64,000 bases of DNA, taken from NCBI RefSeq assembly GCF_026651875.1, contig NZ_CP104067.1:1984001-2048000 (forward strand), read 5' to 3'. A program made the position numbers and the translations under genes. The notes under the pieces are model-generated. The model ran no database searches. It saw nothing but the letters and a program-made list of their open reading frames with translations, and was not told where the DNA came from. Below are positions 45,042 to 54,709 of the stretch, piece by piece. This stretch comes from Alicyclobacillus fastidiosus. Its GTDB lineage: Bacteria > Bacillota > Bacilli > Alicyclobacillales > Alicyclobacillaceae. Each line of letters opens with the position of its first letter. The first letter of the stretch is position 1.

Positions 45042-45055
45042 TGTTAGCGCTTACA
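45042..45055 (+). promoter_or_regulatory. Catabolite-response element (cre)-like site
   Basis: TGTTAGCGCTTACA matches the ideal CcpA site TGAAAGCGCTTTCA at 11 of 14 positions, including the AGCGCT core and the TG/CA ends. It would place the aromatic pathway under carbon catabolite repression. Confidence 0.5.
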
Positions 45056-45182
45056 TATCGTCGTCCGTCGCGTTCTGTACATCTATCGCGCGCGGACTCG
45101 AGTCGTGGGCGGTCTTTGGACACGCTCACTTCTGCGTGCGCTCACCTCTGCAACCTTCGAATTCGCCACTGCACCAGATTGA

Positions 45183-46412
<1,230 letters not shown>

Positions 46413-47186
46413 TTATCGCCGTCGTTCGTAGTACCCAAGGCGACTGGAAATCTCCGCTGCGATGCCGCGCAAGGTCCGCGCAATCGACAGCATCTTCGCA
46501 TCGGTAAAGCGCTCGGCCGGTCCAACCACGGTGACCGCGCCGATGACGGCCCGCGTGTAGTCGCGAACGGGAACCGCTATGGAGTGCACTCCGCCGCGAA
46601 GTTCCCCGCGGCTCATCGCGTATCCGTCCTCGCGAACCCGCGCGAGCGACTGCAAGAGTGCGTCGGGATCGGCGATGGTATTCGGCGTGACTTTCTCGAG
46701 CCCGCGCCGCAGCACGTCGTCGACAAACTCGGGAGTCTGGTATGCCAAAATCGCCTTTCCGGAGCTCGTGCAGTGCAGTGGATTTTTGCGGCCCAAGTGC
46801 GTGAGGATCTGAATGGGGTGTTTGCATTCGAGTTTGCTGACATACACCGTGGAATAGTCTTCGAGCACGGCCAAATGGACGGTTTCGTCAAAGCGATTGA
46901 CAAACGATTCGAGCAGGTGCTGACCCTCGCGATAGATTTCGAGGTTGGACATGATAATGCCGCCGAGACTGAGCACAGAGAGCCCGAGCCGATAGCGATG
47001 CGTGCGTTCGTCTCGGCGGACAAACCCTTCCTCGGCCAATGTCGTCATCACCCGGTGGACCGTGCTTTTCGACAATCCAAGTTCCTCTGCTATCTCGGTA
47101 ATGCCCTTTTCGGGCCTATCCATGGTGAAGCAGTTGAGCACGTGCAAGGCGTTTTTCAAGGATGATAGGGTGCGGTAGTCGTGCAT
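46413..47186 (-). CDS. praR: IclR-family repressor of the protocatechuate 2,3-cleavage genes
   Basis: 257 residues; the ATG at 47186 has GGAG seven bases upstream, with an alternative ATG at 47198. The N-terminal winged helix (KGITEIAEELGLSKSTVHRVMTTL) and the C-terminal effector domain (LHCTSSGKAILAY, RGELRGGVHSIAVPVRD) are typical of IclR. It is divergent from praA and convergent with praI. By its place and the known JJ-1b system it should repress praA-H and probably praI, relieved by a pathway compound. Confidence 0.88.
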   Translation of the reverse strand: MHDYRTLSSLKNALHVLNCFTMDRPEKGITEIAEELGLSKSTVHRVMTTLAEEGFVRRDERTHRYRLGLSVLSLGGIIMSNLEIYREGQHLLESFVNRFDETVHLAVLEDYSTVYVSKLECKHPIQILTHLGRKNPLHCTSSGKAILAYQTPEFVDDVLRRGLEKVTPNTIADPDALLQSLARVREDGYAMSRGELRGGVHSIAVPVRDYTRAVIGAVTVVGPAERFTDAKMLSIARTLRGIAAEISSRLGYYERRR

Positions 47187-47225
47187 CTGATTCTCCATAC
47201 ATCACACTGCCCTCTACTGTATATT

Positions 47226-47259
47226 TTGATTTAATCGCGAGTTGTTCCGTATACAAGAA
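47226..47259 (+). promoter_or_regulatory. praA promoter with overlapping PraR operator
   Basis: TTGATT (47226-47231), 18 bases, TATACA (47250-47255). The motif TTCCGTATACAAGAA (47245-47259), shared with the praI region, covers the -10 box, so bound PraR would block RNA polymerase. Confidence 0.55.
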
Positions 47260-47378
47260 CCGCGCTATGTTGAAATCGGTTACTCAATGATAGCATTTTT
47301 CTAAGCCGGATGTTTTGAACCATCACTGGGTTACGGGGTTTACCGAACCTGTTGCCATTTGCGAGAGGAGGAAATCTG

Positions 47379-48185
47379 ATGAGTTTGGAATTGGCGATGA
47401 TATCGCCGCACACGCCGAGAATTTGCCATCAGGACAGGGTGCCAGAGTTTCAAAAGCCCATGGTGGAAGCGATGTATGAGGCGGCGAACGTGATCGACAG
47501 CGTGCATCCCGATGCCATCGTACTCGTGTCTTGCCACTGGATGTCCAGTTTTTTTCATTATGTAGATGCTACAGACCGTCACAAGGGCATTTTAACCGCT
47601 TTCGAATGTCCAGATCTGATCACCGACGTTCCATATGACCACCCTGGTGATTCGGCACTTGCCACGCAGTTTGTCGAGGCCGGGAAGGCAGCGGGTCTGT
47701 CGGTTGTCGGTATCAACGACCCGACCTACGTCTGGGATTACGGTACGGTTGTCCCCCTGCGCTACCTGTTAAAGCGCAAGGATATCCCCGTCGTCGACTT
47801 ATCTGTGTGCTGGGCAGCTTCCCTTGAGGAAACCGTCGAATGGGGGAAGGCGATTGGCGAGGTGATTCGCAACTCGCAAAAGCGAATCGTATTCGTTGCG
47901 AGCGGTGCGTTAGCGCACAATTTGGGCCGTCGCCCTGATCTGTGGCCGAATCTGACCGAACAGACGCTCGACCGCGAGTTTTGCAATCACTTGGTCAACG
48001 GGGACCGAACATCCGCGTTGGAAATGTTGCCGTCCTATGTGAGGGCGGCGGGTGTCGAGTCGGGCGGCAGACACGTCGCGATGCTCTTAGGCGTTCTGCA
48101 AAGCGACTTCCGGGGCGTCCTGCACGGATACGGGCCCTCTTCCGGCTCAGGCAACCCTGTCCTGACGATTTGCCACGCGAGTTAG
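47379..48185 (+). CDS. praA: Protocatechuate 2,3-dioxygenase (class III extradiol)
   Basis: 268 residues; ATG 47379 with AGAGGAGGA upstream. The LigB-type fold of class III extradiol dioxygenases is indicated by MISPHTPRICH near the N-terminus, VLVSCHWMSS, YGTVVPLRYL, and ASGALAHNLG; the two His and a Glu should hold Fe2+. It would open the protocatechuate ring between C2 and C3, giving 5-carboxy-2-hydroxymuconate-6-semialdehyde. The specific substrate is inferred from the gene set, which matches the known pra operon; homoprotocatechuate cleavage would be the main alternative. Confidence 0.85.
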   Translation: MSLELAMISPHTPRICHQDRVPEFQKPMVEAMYEAANVIDSVHPDAIVLVSCHWMSSFFHYVDATDRHKGILTAFECPDLITDVPYDHPGDSALATQFVEAGKAAGLSVVGINDPTYVWDYGTVVPLRYLLKRKDIPVVDLSVCWAASLEETVEWGKAIGEVIRNSQKRIVFVASGALAHNLGRRPDLWPNLTEQTLDREFCNHLVNGDRTSALEMLPSYVRAAGVESGGRHVAMLLGVLQSDFRGVLHGYGPSSGSGNPVLTICHAS

Positions 48186-48269
48186 GCGAGCGTCGAGGAT
48201 TGGGCCGACACGAGTCTATTCACAGACATCAATCATCCCGTTTGGGGTGTAGGAGAGAGGTCAGAGTCT

Positions 48270-49706
48270 ATGGAACAGGTATTGCATTTTATCGATGGTA
48301 AGTTTGTGCCATCTGCGGATGGTCGTACGTTTGACAATATCAATCCGGCTACCGGCGAGAAAATAGGCACCGTGGCAGAAGGCAGTGACGTCGAAATCAA
48401 CCAAGCGGTCACGGCGGCCCGCCGGGCGTTTCAGACGTGGGGCAAGACGTCGGCGGCCGAGCGGTCGACGGTGCTCAACCGTATCGCTCAACTGATGGAA
48501 GAACGACTAGAGGAGCTCGCGCTGCTAGAGACAATGGACACCGGCAAGCCGCTGTCGCTGTCAAAGAGCTTAGATATTCCGCGCGCTGCCTACAACTTTC
48601 GATTTTTCGCAGACTTCGTGAAGGGTTTGTCCACCGAATGTTTTGAAATGGAAGGCGTGGCGCTCAACTACGCGTTGCGGCGGCCTGTCGGGGTGGCGGG
48701 ACTGATCTCTCCGTGGAACTTGCCGCTCCTCCTGTTGACTTGGAAAGTTGCCCCGTGTCTCGCCGCAGGCAATACGTGCGTCATCAAACCGGCCGAGTTG
48801 ACGCCCATGACGGCGACGGTTCTGGCAGAGATATGCAAGGAAGCTGGACTGCCGGATGGCGTGCTCAACGTCGTGCACGGATTCGGGCCGGACGCGGCGG
48901 GGTCGGCGTTGACCGAACACCCGAACGTCGACCTGATCTCGCTCACCGGTGAAACATCGACTGGGCGCGCCGTGATGAAGGCGGCCTCGGCGACGCTCAA
49001 GGGACTGTCGTTCGAACTGGGCGGTAAGAATCCCAATCTCATCTTCGCCGATGCGGCTCTCGACGATGCCATCGAGACGACCCTCCGGTCGAGTTTTGCC
49101 AATCAAGGCGAAGTGTGTCTCTGCGGCTCCCGCATCTACGTCGAGCGCCCCATCTACGACACATTTGTCGAACGATTCGCCGCCAGAGCGGGCGAACTGG
49201 TCGTTGGAGATCCGCTGGACCCGAAGACGAATGTCGGGTCGCTCATCAGTCAGGAGCACCTGGAACGCGTCGAGGGGTTCATCGAGCGGGCCGTGCAGGA
49301 GGGAGGGCGCGTCATCCTCGGCGGAAAGCGCCCGGCACATTTGAGCAGAGGCGCCTTCCTCGAACCGACCATCATCGTCGACGTCGATTCTTCGTGCGAG
49401 ATCACGCGGCAAGAGGTATTCGGTCCCGTGGTGACCGTGCAACCGTTTGACACGGTCGAAGAGGTGATCGAAGTCGCCAACGACACGAGTTACGGCTTGA
49501 GCGCGACCGTTTGGACGACTGACTTGAAGCGGGCCCATCGCGTCGCTGCGGAGCTTCAGGCGGGCATCGTCTGGGTCAACACGTGGTTCCTGCGCGACCT
49601 GCGTACGCCGTTCGGCGGTTCCAAGCAAAGTGGCATCGGCCGCGAGGGTGGCGTTCACTCGTTCGAATTTTTCTCGGAACTAAAGAACATCTGCATCAAG
49701 CTGTAG
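48270..49706 (+). CDS. praB: 2-hydroxymuconate-6-semialdehyde dehydrogenase
   Basis: 478 residues. An aldehyde dehydrogenase with the NAD-binding ISPWNLPLLLLTWK region, the Glu motif FELGGKNPN (near 250) and the catalytic Cys in NQGEVCLCGSRI (near 285). XylG/DmpC-type sequences share the LGGKNPNLIFADA and GEVCLCGSR details. It oxidises 2-hydroxymuconate semialdehyde to 2-hydroxymuconate with NAD+. It follows praA in the same operon; the start has GGAGAGAGG upstream. Confidence 0.9.
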   Translation: MEQVLHFIDGKFVPSADGRTFDNINPATGEKIGTVAEGSDVEINQAVTAARRAFQTWGKTSAAERSTVLNRIAQLMEERLEELALLETMDTGKPLSLSKSLDIPRAAYNFRFFADFVKGLSTECFEMEGVALNYALRRPVGVAGLISPWNLPLLLLTWKVAPCLAAGNTCVIKPAELTPMTATVLAEICKEAGLPDGVLNVVHGFGPDAAGSALTEHPNVDLISLTGETSTGRAVMKAASATLKGLSFELGGKNPNLIFADAALDDAIETTLRSSFANQGEVCLCGSRIYVERPIYDTFVERFAARAGELVVGDPLDPKTNVGSLISQEHLERVEGFIERAVQEGGRVILGGKRPAHLSRGAFLEPTIIVDVDSSCEITRQEVFGPVVTVQPFDTVEEVIEVANDTSYGLSATVWTTDLKRAHRVAAELQAGIVWVNTWFLRDLRTPFGGSKQSGIGREGGVHSFEFFSELKNICIKL

Positions 49707-49761
49707 TTGGAAACAACGCACGTGCAGGGGTCATCGTACCAATGCGAAGGAGGAGGGCCCT

Positions 49762-50544
49762 GTGTCGATAGGGACATCATCGAGATACGCGGAGAGACTA
49801 TTTCAGGCCCAACAAAATCTCTCGCCGATACCACCCATCACGAGTGAAGGCGCCGAGATTACGATGGAAACGGCGTACGCCATCCAAATGCACAACGTGG
49901 AACGGCGCCTCGCGGCTGGCGACCGAGTGGTCGGTCACAAAATTGGTCTGACGAGCAAACCGATGCAGGCGATGCTTGGCGTCGATGAGCCGGATTTTGG
50001 CCACTTGTTCGCCTCCATGCAGTACCAGTCCGGGGACAGCGTGGACTATCCCCTCATTCAGCCTCGCGTCGAACCTGAGTTGGCCTTTCTGTTACAGGAT
50101 GATTTAATCGGCCCAAACGTGAGTGTTCAGGATGTTCTGCGGGCGACGCGCTACGTGCTGCCTGCCATTGAGATCATCGACAGCCGTATTGCCGACTGGC
50201 GAATTCAGTTGGCGGACACCATCGCCGACAATGCGTCCTTGGGTTGTTTCGTGCTTGGTGACGCGGTGCGCGCTCCCGAAGCGGTGAACCTTGCGACCAT
50301 CGGGGGTGTCCTGCGCGTCAATGGAGCCATTGTGCAGACCGGGGCTGGGGGCGCCGTCATGGGGCATCCAGCTGCGGCGGTGGCCTGGCTGGCCAACAAG
50401 CTATCCTCCCTCGGGACAGAACTCAAGGCGGGCGAGGTCATCCTCTCCGGAGCGATTAGCGCGGCGGTGCCCGTGCAACCGGGGGATCGCGTCTCGCTCT
50501 CGTTTGGCCCACTCGGCAAAGTGGATTTGATGATGAAGGCGTAG
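49762..50544 (+). CDS. praE: 2-hydroxypenta-2,4-dienoate hydratase
   Basis: 260 residues; GTG 49762 with AAGGAGGAGG upstream. The MhpD/DmpE family pattern is present: [40 protein letters not shown] (metal-binding Glu residues) and [21 protein letters not shown]. It adds water to 2-hydroxypentadienoate to give 4-hydroxy-2-oxovalerate. It is a paralogue of praD in the same operon; the position matches praE of JJ-1b. Confidence 0.88.
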   Translation: MSIGTSSRYAERLFQAQQNLSPIPPITSEGAEITMETAYAIQMHNVERRLAAGDRVVGHKIGLTSKPMQAMLGVDEPDFGHLFASMQYQSGDSVDYPLIQPRVEPELAFLLQDDLIGPNVSVQDVLRATRYVLPAIEIIDSRIADWRIQLADTIADNASLGCFVLGDAVRAPEAVNLATIGGVLRVNGAIVQTGAGGAVMGHPAAAVAWLANKLSSLGTELKAGEVILSGAISAAVPVQPGDRVSLSFGPLGKVDLMMKA

Positions 50545-50602
50545 CGACGGCGGCCACCTTGCGATGCCGTGTTGCTCGCGTTCGGATATGGGGGGAAACT
50601 TG

Positions 50603-51487
50603 ATGGCGAAGTTGAAAGCGATGATTGTCGGTTCGGGAAATATCGGTACCGACTTAATGATCAAGTTGAAGCGGAGTAACTGGATTGAGCCGGCGTGGAT
50701 GATCGGCATCGATCCCGCGTCAGATGGATTGAAGAGGGCGAAGGCGGCGGGTCTTGAGGTGTCTGCCGAGGGGCTGCACGCGGTGTTGGAAGCCGGCGCT
50801 CGACCAGATGTCGTATTCGATGCCACCAGTGCCAAGGCACACGTGAGACACGCGAAGCTGCTTCGCGAGGCCGGTATCCAGGCTATCGACTTAACGCCGG
50901 CGGCTCGCGGGCCATACGTCATAGCCGCCGTCAATCTCGAGGAGCATCTCGAGTCGAAAAACGTCAACATGGTGACCTGTGGTGGTCAGGCTACAGTCCC
51001 GATTGTGCACGCGGTCAGCCGCGTCGTCGGCGTCAGCTATGGCGAGATTGTCGCAACCATCGCTAGCAAAAGTGCTGGCCCGGGCACGCGTCAGAACATC
51101 GACGAGTTTACGGAGACGACCTCGCGGGCGATTGAGTCCATCGGCGGTGCAAAAAAGGGTAAGGCTATCATCATTTTGAATCCCGCAGACCCGCCCATCC
51201 TCATGCGCGATACGATTTATTGCCTGATGGAGGACAGCGGCCCGGCCATTTATCAGAAAGTGGAGGAGTCCATTCACCAGATGGTCGCGCATGTGCAGAC
51301 GTACGTGCCAGGTTACCGATTGAATCGGGATCCGATTTTTAAAGACAACATGGTAAGCGTCTCTATCGAAGTAGAGGGTCTCGGGGACTATCTGCCAGTC
51401 TACGCTGGAAATCTCGACATCATGACCGCTGCGGCGGTGAAGTTTAGTGAAGAGTACGCAAAACATCAATCGCCTGTGCACAAGTGA
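50603..51487 (+). CDS. praG: Acetaldehyde dehydrogenase (acylating)
   Basis: 294 residues; ATG 50603 with GGGGGGA upstream. [10 protein letters not shown] is the NAD site; the catalytic Cys is in [13 protein letters not shown] (near 127). It makes acetyl-CoA from acetaldehyde, NAD+ and CoA, and in the DmpFG/MhpEF systems forms a channelled complex with the aldolase, which is the next gene. Confidence 0.95.
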   Translation: MAKLKAMIVGSGNIGTDLMIKLKRSNWIEPAWMIGIDPASDGLKRAKAAGLEVSAEGLHAVLEAGARPDVVFDATSAKAHVRHAKLLREAGIQAIDLTPAARGPYVIAAVNLEEHLESKNVNMVTCGGQATVPIVHAVSRVVGVSYGEIVATIASKSAGPGTRQNIDEFTETTSRAIESIGGAKKGKAIIILNPADPPILMRDTIYCLMEDSGPAIYQKVEESIHQMVAHVQTYVPGYRLNRDPIFKDNMVSVSIEVEGLGDYLPVYAGNLDIMTAAAVKFSEEYAKHQSPVHK

Positions 51488-51503
51488 GGAAGGATGGTCG
51501 TAA

Positions 51504-52514
51504 ATGAAATACAAAATATCGCTCACTGACGTCACCTTGCGTGACGGGATGCATGCGGTCAGACATCAGTTCAGCGTGGATGACGCGTCGGCGATTGCGG
51601 GCGCACTCGATGGAACAGGCGTTGCGCTGATAGAGGCAACACATGGCGATGGACTTGGTGGCAGCTCGGTTCAGTATGGATTTTCCAAGGAGACCGAGGA
51701 GGATTATTTGCGGGCGGTCTGTGACACCGTGAAGTCCGCGCGCGTGGCTGCATTGCTGCTGCCGGGCATCGGCACGATATCGGAACTGAAAAAGGCGGTC
51801 GAATGGGGGATTCGGGCTGTTCGGGTCGCGACGCATTCGACGGAAGCCGACATCGCGGAGCAACACATCGGCGAGGCGCGAAAGCTCGGTTTAGACACGG
51901 TGGGCTTTCTGATGATGTCTCACATGACGCCGGTTGAAACGCTCGTCGAAGAGGCCAAGAAGATGGAGTCTTACGGAGCACATTGCGTCTATATCGTCGA
52001 CTCTGCAGGCGCCATGCTCATGGACGAGGTTCGAGCAAAGGTCTCGGCGTTGCGCAATGCTTTGTCGGCAGAGGTAGAAGTAGGTTTCCACGCGCACAAC
52101 AATTTGGGCGTTTCCGTGGCCAACTCCATCGCCGCTGTCGAGGAAGGGGCGTATCGCATCGACGCGAGTCTAGCAGGACTTGGTGCGGGTGCAGGGAATA
52201 CGCCGCTAGAAGTCTTTGTGGCGGCGTGTGAGAAGCACGGTATCGATACTGGCGTCCAATTGTACCCGGTAATGGACGCGGCTGAAGAGGTGGTCCGTCC
52301 GAGGATGCACCGTCCAATCGTCACCGATAAAATTAGTCTCACACTGGGATATGCGGGCGTCTATTCCAGTTTCCTGCTTCATGCCTTCCGAGCGGCGGAA
52401 CAGTTCCAGGTCGACCCGCGCGATGTGCTCGTCGAACTCGGTCGGCGAAAGGTTGTCGGCGGGCAGGAGGACATGATTGTCGACGTGGCGTGCGAGCTTT
52501 CCAAACAGGCTTAA
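51504..52514 (+). CDS. praF: 4-hydroxy-2-oxovalerate aldolase
   Basis: 336 residues; ATG 51504 with GAGGAAGGA upstream. The DmpG family shows [14 protein letters not shown], the metal-binding [13 protein letters not shown], and the C-terminal communication domain with [15 protein letters not shown]. It splits 4-hydroxy-2-oxovalerate into pyruvate and acetaldehyde, passing the latter to PraG. Confidence 0.95.
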   Translation: MKYKISLTDVTLRDGMHAVRHQFSVDDASAIAGALDGTGVALIEATHGDGLGGSSVQYGFSKETEEDYLRAVCDTVKSARVAALLLPGIGTISELKKAVEWGIRAVRVATHSTEADIAEQHIGEARKLGLDTVGFLMMSHMTPVETLVEEAKKMESYGAHCVYIVDSAGAMLMDEVRAKVSALRNALSAEVEVGFHAHNNLGVSVANSIAAVEEGAYRIDASLAGLGAGAGNTPLEVFVAACEKHGIDTGVQLYPVMDAAEEVVRPRMHRPIVTDKISLTLGYAGVYSSFLLHAFRAAEQFQVDPRDVLVELGRRKVVGGQEDMIVDVACELSKQA

Positions 52515-52529
52515 TGGGAGTTGTGGACT

Positions 52530-53303
52530 GTGACCTTAGAGGCGATTGCAAACGAATTGTATGACCATCAAACATCCGCAGAGGAACTCGAGAAGCTCAC
52601 GCTTCGATACGACGGCCTCAGCGTGGAGGATGCGTATCAAATCCAGGCACTCCTCATGGAGCGGTACATGCGCGGAAACGACCGACTGATCGGCTGGAAA
52701 ATGGGTCTGACGAGCAAAGCAAAACAGCAGTCGGTGGGCGTGGACGAGGCCATTTACGGGCACCTGTTGAAATCGATGGAATTGGATAGCCCCGAGGTAT
52801 CTCTACAGGGGCTCATTCATCCGCGAGTGGAGCCGGAACTTGCGTTTGTGTTGAAGCGCCCGCTGGAGGGGCCGGATGTGACGCCTCGCGACGTGTGGCT
52901 CGCGACGGAGTGCATCATGCCTGCCATCGAGGTCATCGACAGCCGATACAAAAATTTCTCGTTCACACTGGTCGATGTGGTTGCAGATAACGCATCCAGT
53001 GCCAAATTCTATGTTGGGCCACAGGCATTTTCCCCATACCAATTCCAATGGGAGAACGTTGGTGTGGTGATGAAGCAAAACGGCGTAGTGGTGCAGACTG
53101 GCGCAGGTGCAGCGGTGCTTGGTCACCCGGTTCATTCCGTCGTGGAACAAGTGCGCATGTTGAGTCGAGTCGGCAAACGGATTGAGGCGGGAATGCTGGT
53201 GCTCACCGGAGGCATCACGGAGGCCATTCACATCTACGAAGGGGACTCCGTCTGTGTCGAGTTTGACGGTATCGGTGAGTTGAATTTGTCCGTGCGCGCC
53301 TAA
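52530..53303 (+). CDS. praD: 4-oxalocrotonate decarboxylase
   Basis: 257 residues; GTG 52530 with GGGAG nine bases upstream. It is the same fold family as praE ([52 protein letters not shown]). The order hydratase-dehydrogenase-aldolase-decarboxylase-tautomerase matches praEGFDC, which supports the decarboxylase call. It turns 4-oxalocrotonate into 2-hydroxypentadienoate with loss of CO2. Hydratase activity is the other option. Confidence 0.85.
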   Translation: MTLEAIANELYDHQTSAEELEKLTLRYDGLSVEDAYQIQALLMERYMRGNDRLIGWKMGLTSKAKQQSVGVDEAIYGHLLKSMELDSPEVSLQGLIHPRVEPELAFVLKRPLEGPDVTPRDVWLATECIMPAIEVIDSRYKNFSFTLVDVVADNASSAKFYVGPQAFSPYQFQWENVGVVMKQNGVVVQTGAGAAVLGHPVHSVVEQVRMLSRVGKRIEAGMLVLTGGITEAIHIYEGDSVCVEFDGIGELNLSVRA

Positions 53304-53329
53304 CGGTGCTAGAGAGGGGGAGAAGTGGG

Positions 53330-53524
53330 ATGCCGCTGATTCAGATGAGCATCATCGAAGGAAGGCCGCCTGAGCTGAAAAAGGAATTGATTCGGGAAGT
53401 GACAGATGCCGTCGTGCGCACCCTGGGTGCCAAACCGGAGGCGGTTCGCGTAATCCTTTACGAGGTGCCGCCCGAGCACTGGGGCGTTGGCGGGGTGTCG
53501 AAGGCGGATGAACACCATTCGTAA
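53330..53524 (+). CDS. praC: 4-oxalocrotonate tautomerase
   Basis: 64 residues; ATG 53330 with GGGGGAGAA upstream, followed at once by Pro, the catalytic base (Pro1 after Met removal). The sequence PLIQMSIIEGRPPELKKELI and the later VRVILYEVPPEHWGVGG are classic. It shifts 2-hydroxymuconate (enol) to 4-oxalocrotonate (keto). Confidence 0.93.
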   Translation: MPLIQMSIIEGRPPELKKELIREVTDAVVRTLGAKPEAVRVILYEVPPEHWGVGGVSKADEHHS

Positions 53525-53547
53525 GCAGACGGGAGAGGGGCCTTACC

Positions 53548-54486
53548 ATGTTTGATGTCCACTCGCATTTTGTGCCGAGACGCGTCTTGGAGTGGCTTGA
53601 GTTGAACCAGGCACGGGTGCCGATGACGCTTGATGAACGAGTTCCAGGAAAAGATCCATTTCTGACCGTCAATGGCAAATGGAGCTTCGAGCTCAAGCGA
53701 ACGTTTTTCGATCCCGCCGCCTACCTAGCGGAACAATCGGACGCGGGCATCACACATACGCTGGTCTCACCTATTCCGCAACTCTTTCTGTACGATTTCC
53801 CCGCGGACATCACGACCGCCGCGAGCGAACTGTACAACGGCGAACTCGCGGACTGGGTTCAGTCAAACGGGGAACGACTTTCTGGTTTGGGGACCATCCC
53901 GTTGAATGCGCCAGAACAGGCTGCGCAAACGCTGAGGGCCGCGCTCGACTTGGGGCTCAAAGGGGTCATTATCGGCCCCGGCCATCAGGGAATACCGCTC
54001 AGTGACGAGCGATTTCGTCCAGTCTGGGAAGCGGCCGACGACGCAGGCGCCATTGTGTTTATCCATCCACTGTTAAACGATGACCCGCGGATTCAGCGCT
54101 TGATGATGCCAAATTTAATCGGCGTTCCATGGGAGACGACAATTTGTGCACTCGATCTCATCTTGGGTGGTGTGTTAGATAAATACCCAAACGTAAAAGT
54201 TCTACTTGCGCACGGCGGTGGATTTCTTCCCTACCAAGTAGGCCGTCTTACCCAGGGTTACTCGGTTTGGCCTGCTATTCGAAATGCGATTCAGGCACCT
54301 CCCGCTGAATACTTGCGCCGCATGTGGTATGACAGTGTGCTCTGGGACGAGCGGTCACTCGATTACCTACAGAGCGTAGTGGGGGTGGAACGGGTTTTGC
54401 CGGGATCGGATTACCCGTTTGATTTGCGCGTTTGGCCACCGATGCTCACGAATGAGGACGCGGTACGCTCGTTCTTGAACATCTGA
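53548..54486 (+). CDS. praH: 5-carboxy-2-hydroxymuconate-6-semialdehyde decarboxylase
   Basis: 312 residues. It belongs to the amidohydrolase-2/ACMSD family: the metal-binding DVHSHFVP at the start, VFIHPL in the middle, LLAHGGGFLPYQVGR (near 225), and PGSDYPFDLR (near 290). In the pra pathway this enzyme removes the carboxyl group from the ring-cleavage product, giving 2-hydroxymuconate-6-semialdehyde. It is the last gene of the operon and is followed by a strong terminator. Confidence 0.88.
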   Translation: MFDVHSHFVPRRVLEWLELNQARVPMTLDERVPGKDPFLTVNGKWSFELKRTFFDPAAYLAEQSDAGITHTLVSPIPQLFLYDFPADITTAASELYNGELADWVQSNGERLSGLGTIPLNAPEQAAQTLRAALDLGLKGVIIGPGHQGIPLSDERFRPVWEAADDAGAIVFIHPLLNDDPRIQRLMMPNLIGVPWETTICALDLILGGVLDKYPNVKVLLAHGGGFLPYQVGRLTQGYSVWPAIRNAIQAPPAEYLRRMWYDSVLWDERSLDYLQSVVGVERVLPGSDYPFDLRVWPPMLTNEDAVRSFLNI

Positions 54487-54562
54487 TCCGCATATCATCC
54501 ACGCTTAGGATTTGACAGGAAAACAATACCGGTGACGAAGCGTCACAGGGTTCATCTCCCCG

Positions 54563-54603
54563 GGGGCAAACCACAGTCAGGTACACGGACTGTGGTTTGC
54601 CCC
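54563..54603 (+). terminator. Terminator of the praABEGFDCH operon
   Basis: A perfect 16-bp stem: GGGGCAAACCACAGTC (54563-54578) with GACTGTGGTTTGCCCC (54588-54603), followed by TATTG. The T run is weak, but the stem is very stable. Confidence 0.8.
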
Positions 54604-54709
54604 TATTGATCATGTTTGTCGAGTTTCCCCGAACGAGCGGAACGATTACAATGAAATGAGAATCTTTGACCGACGCAAAACAGCAAAGCCCAAGTGAAGG
54701 GAAGATGGC

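Noticed and set aside
49762-53303. praE and praD as a tandem duplication error
   Set aside because: They are members of one fold family but differ along their length and have separate known roles in the pra pathway.
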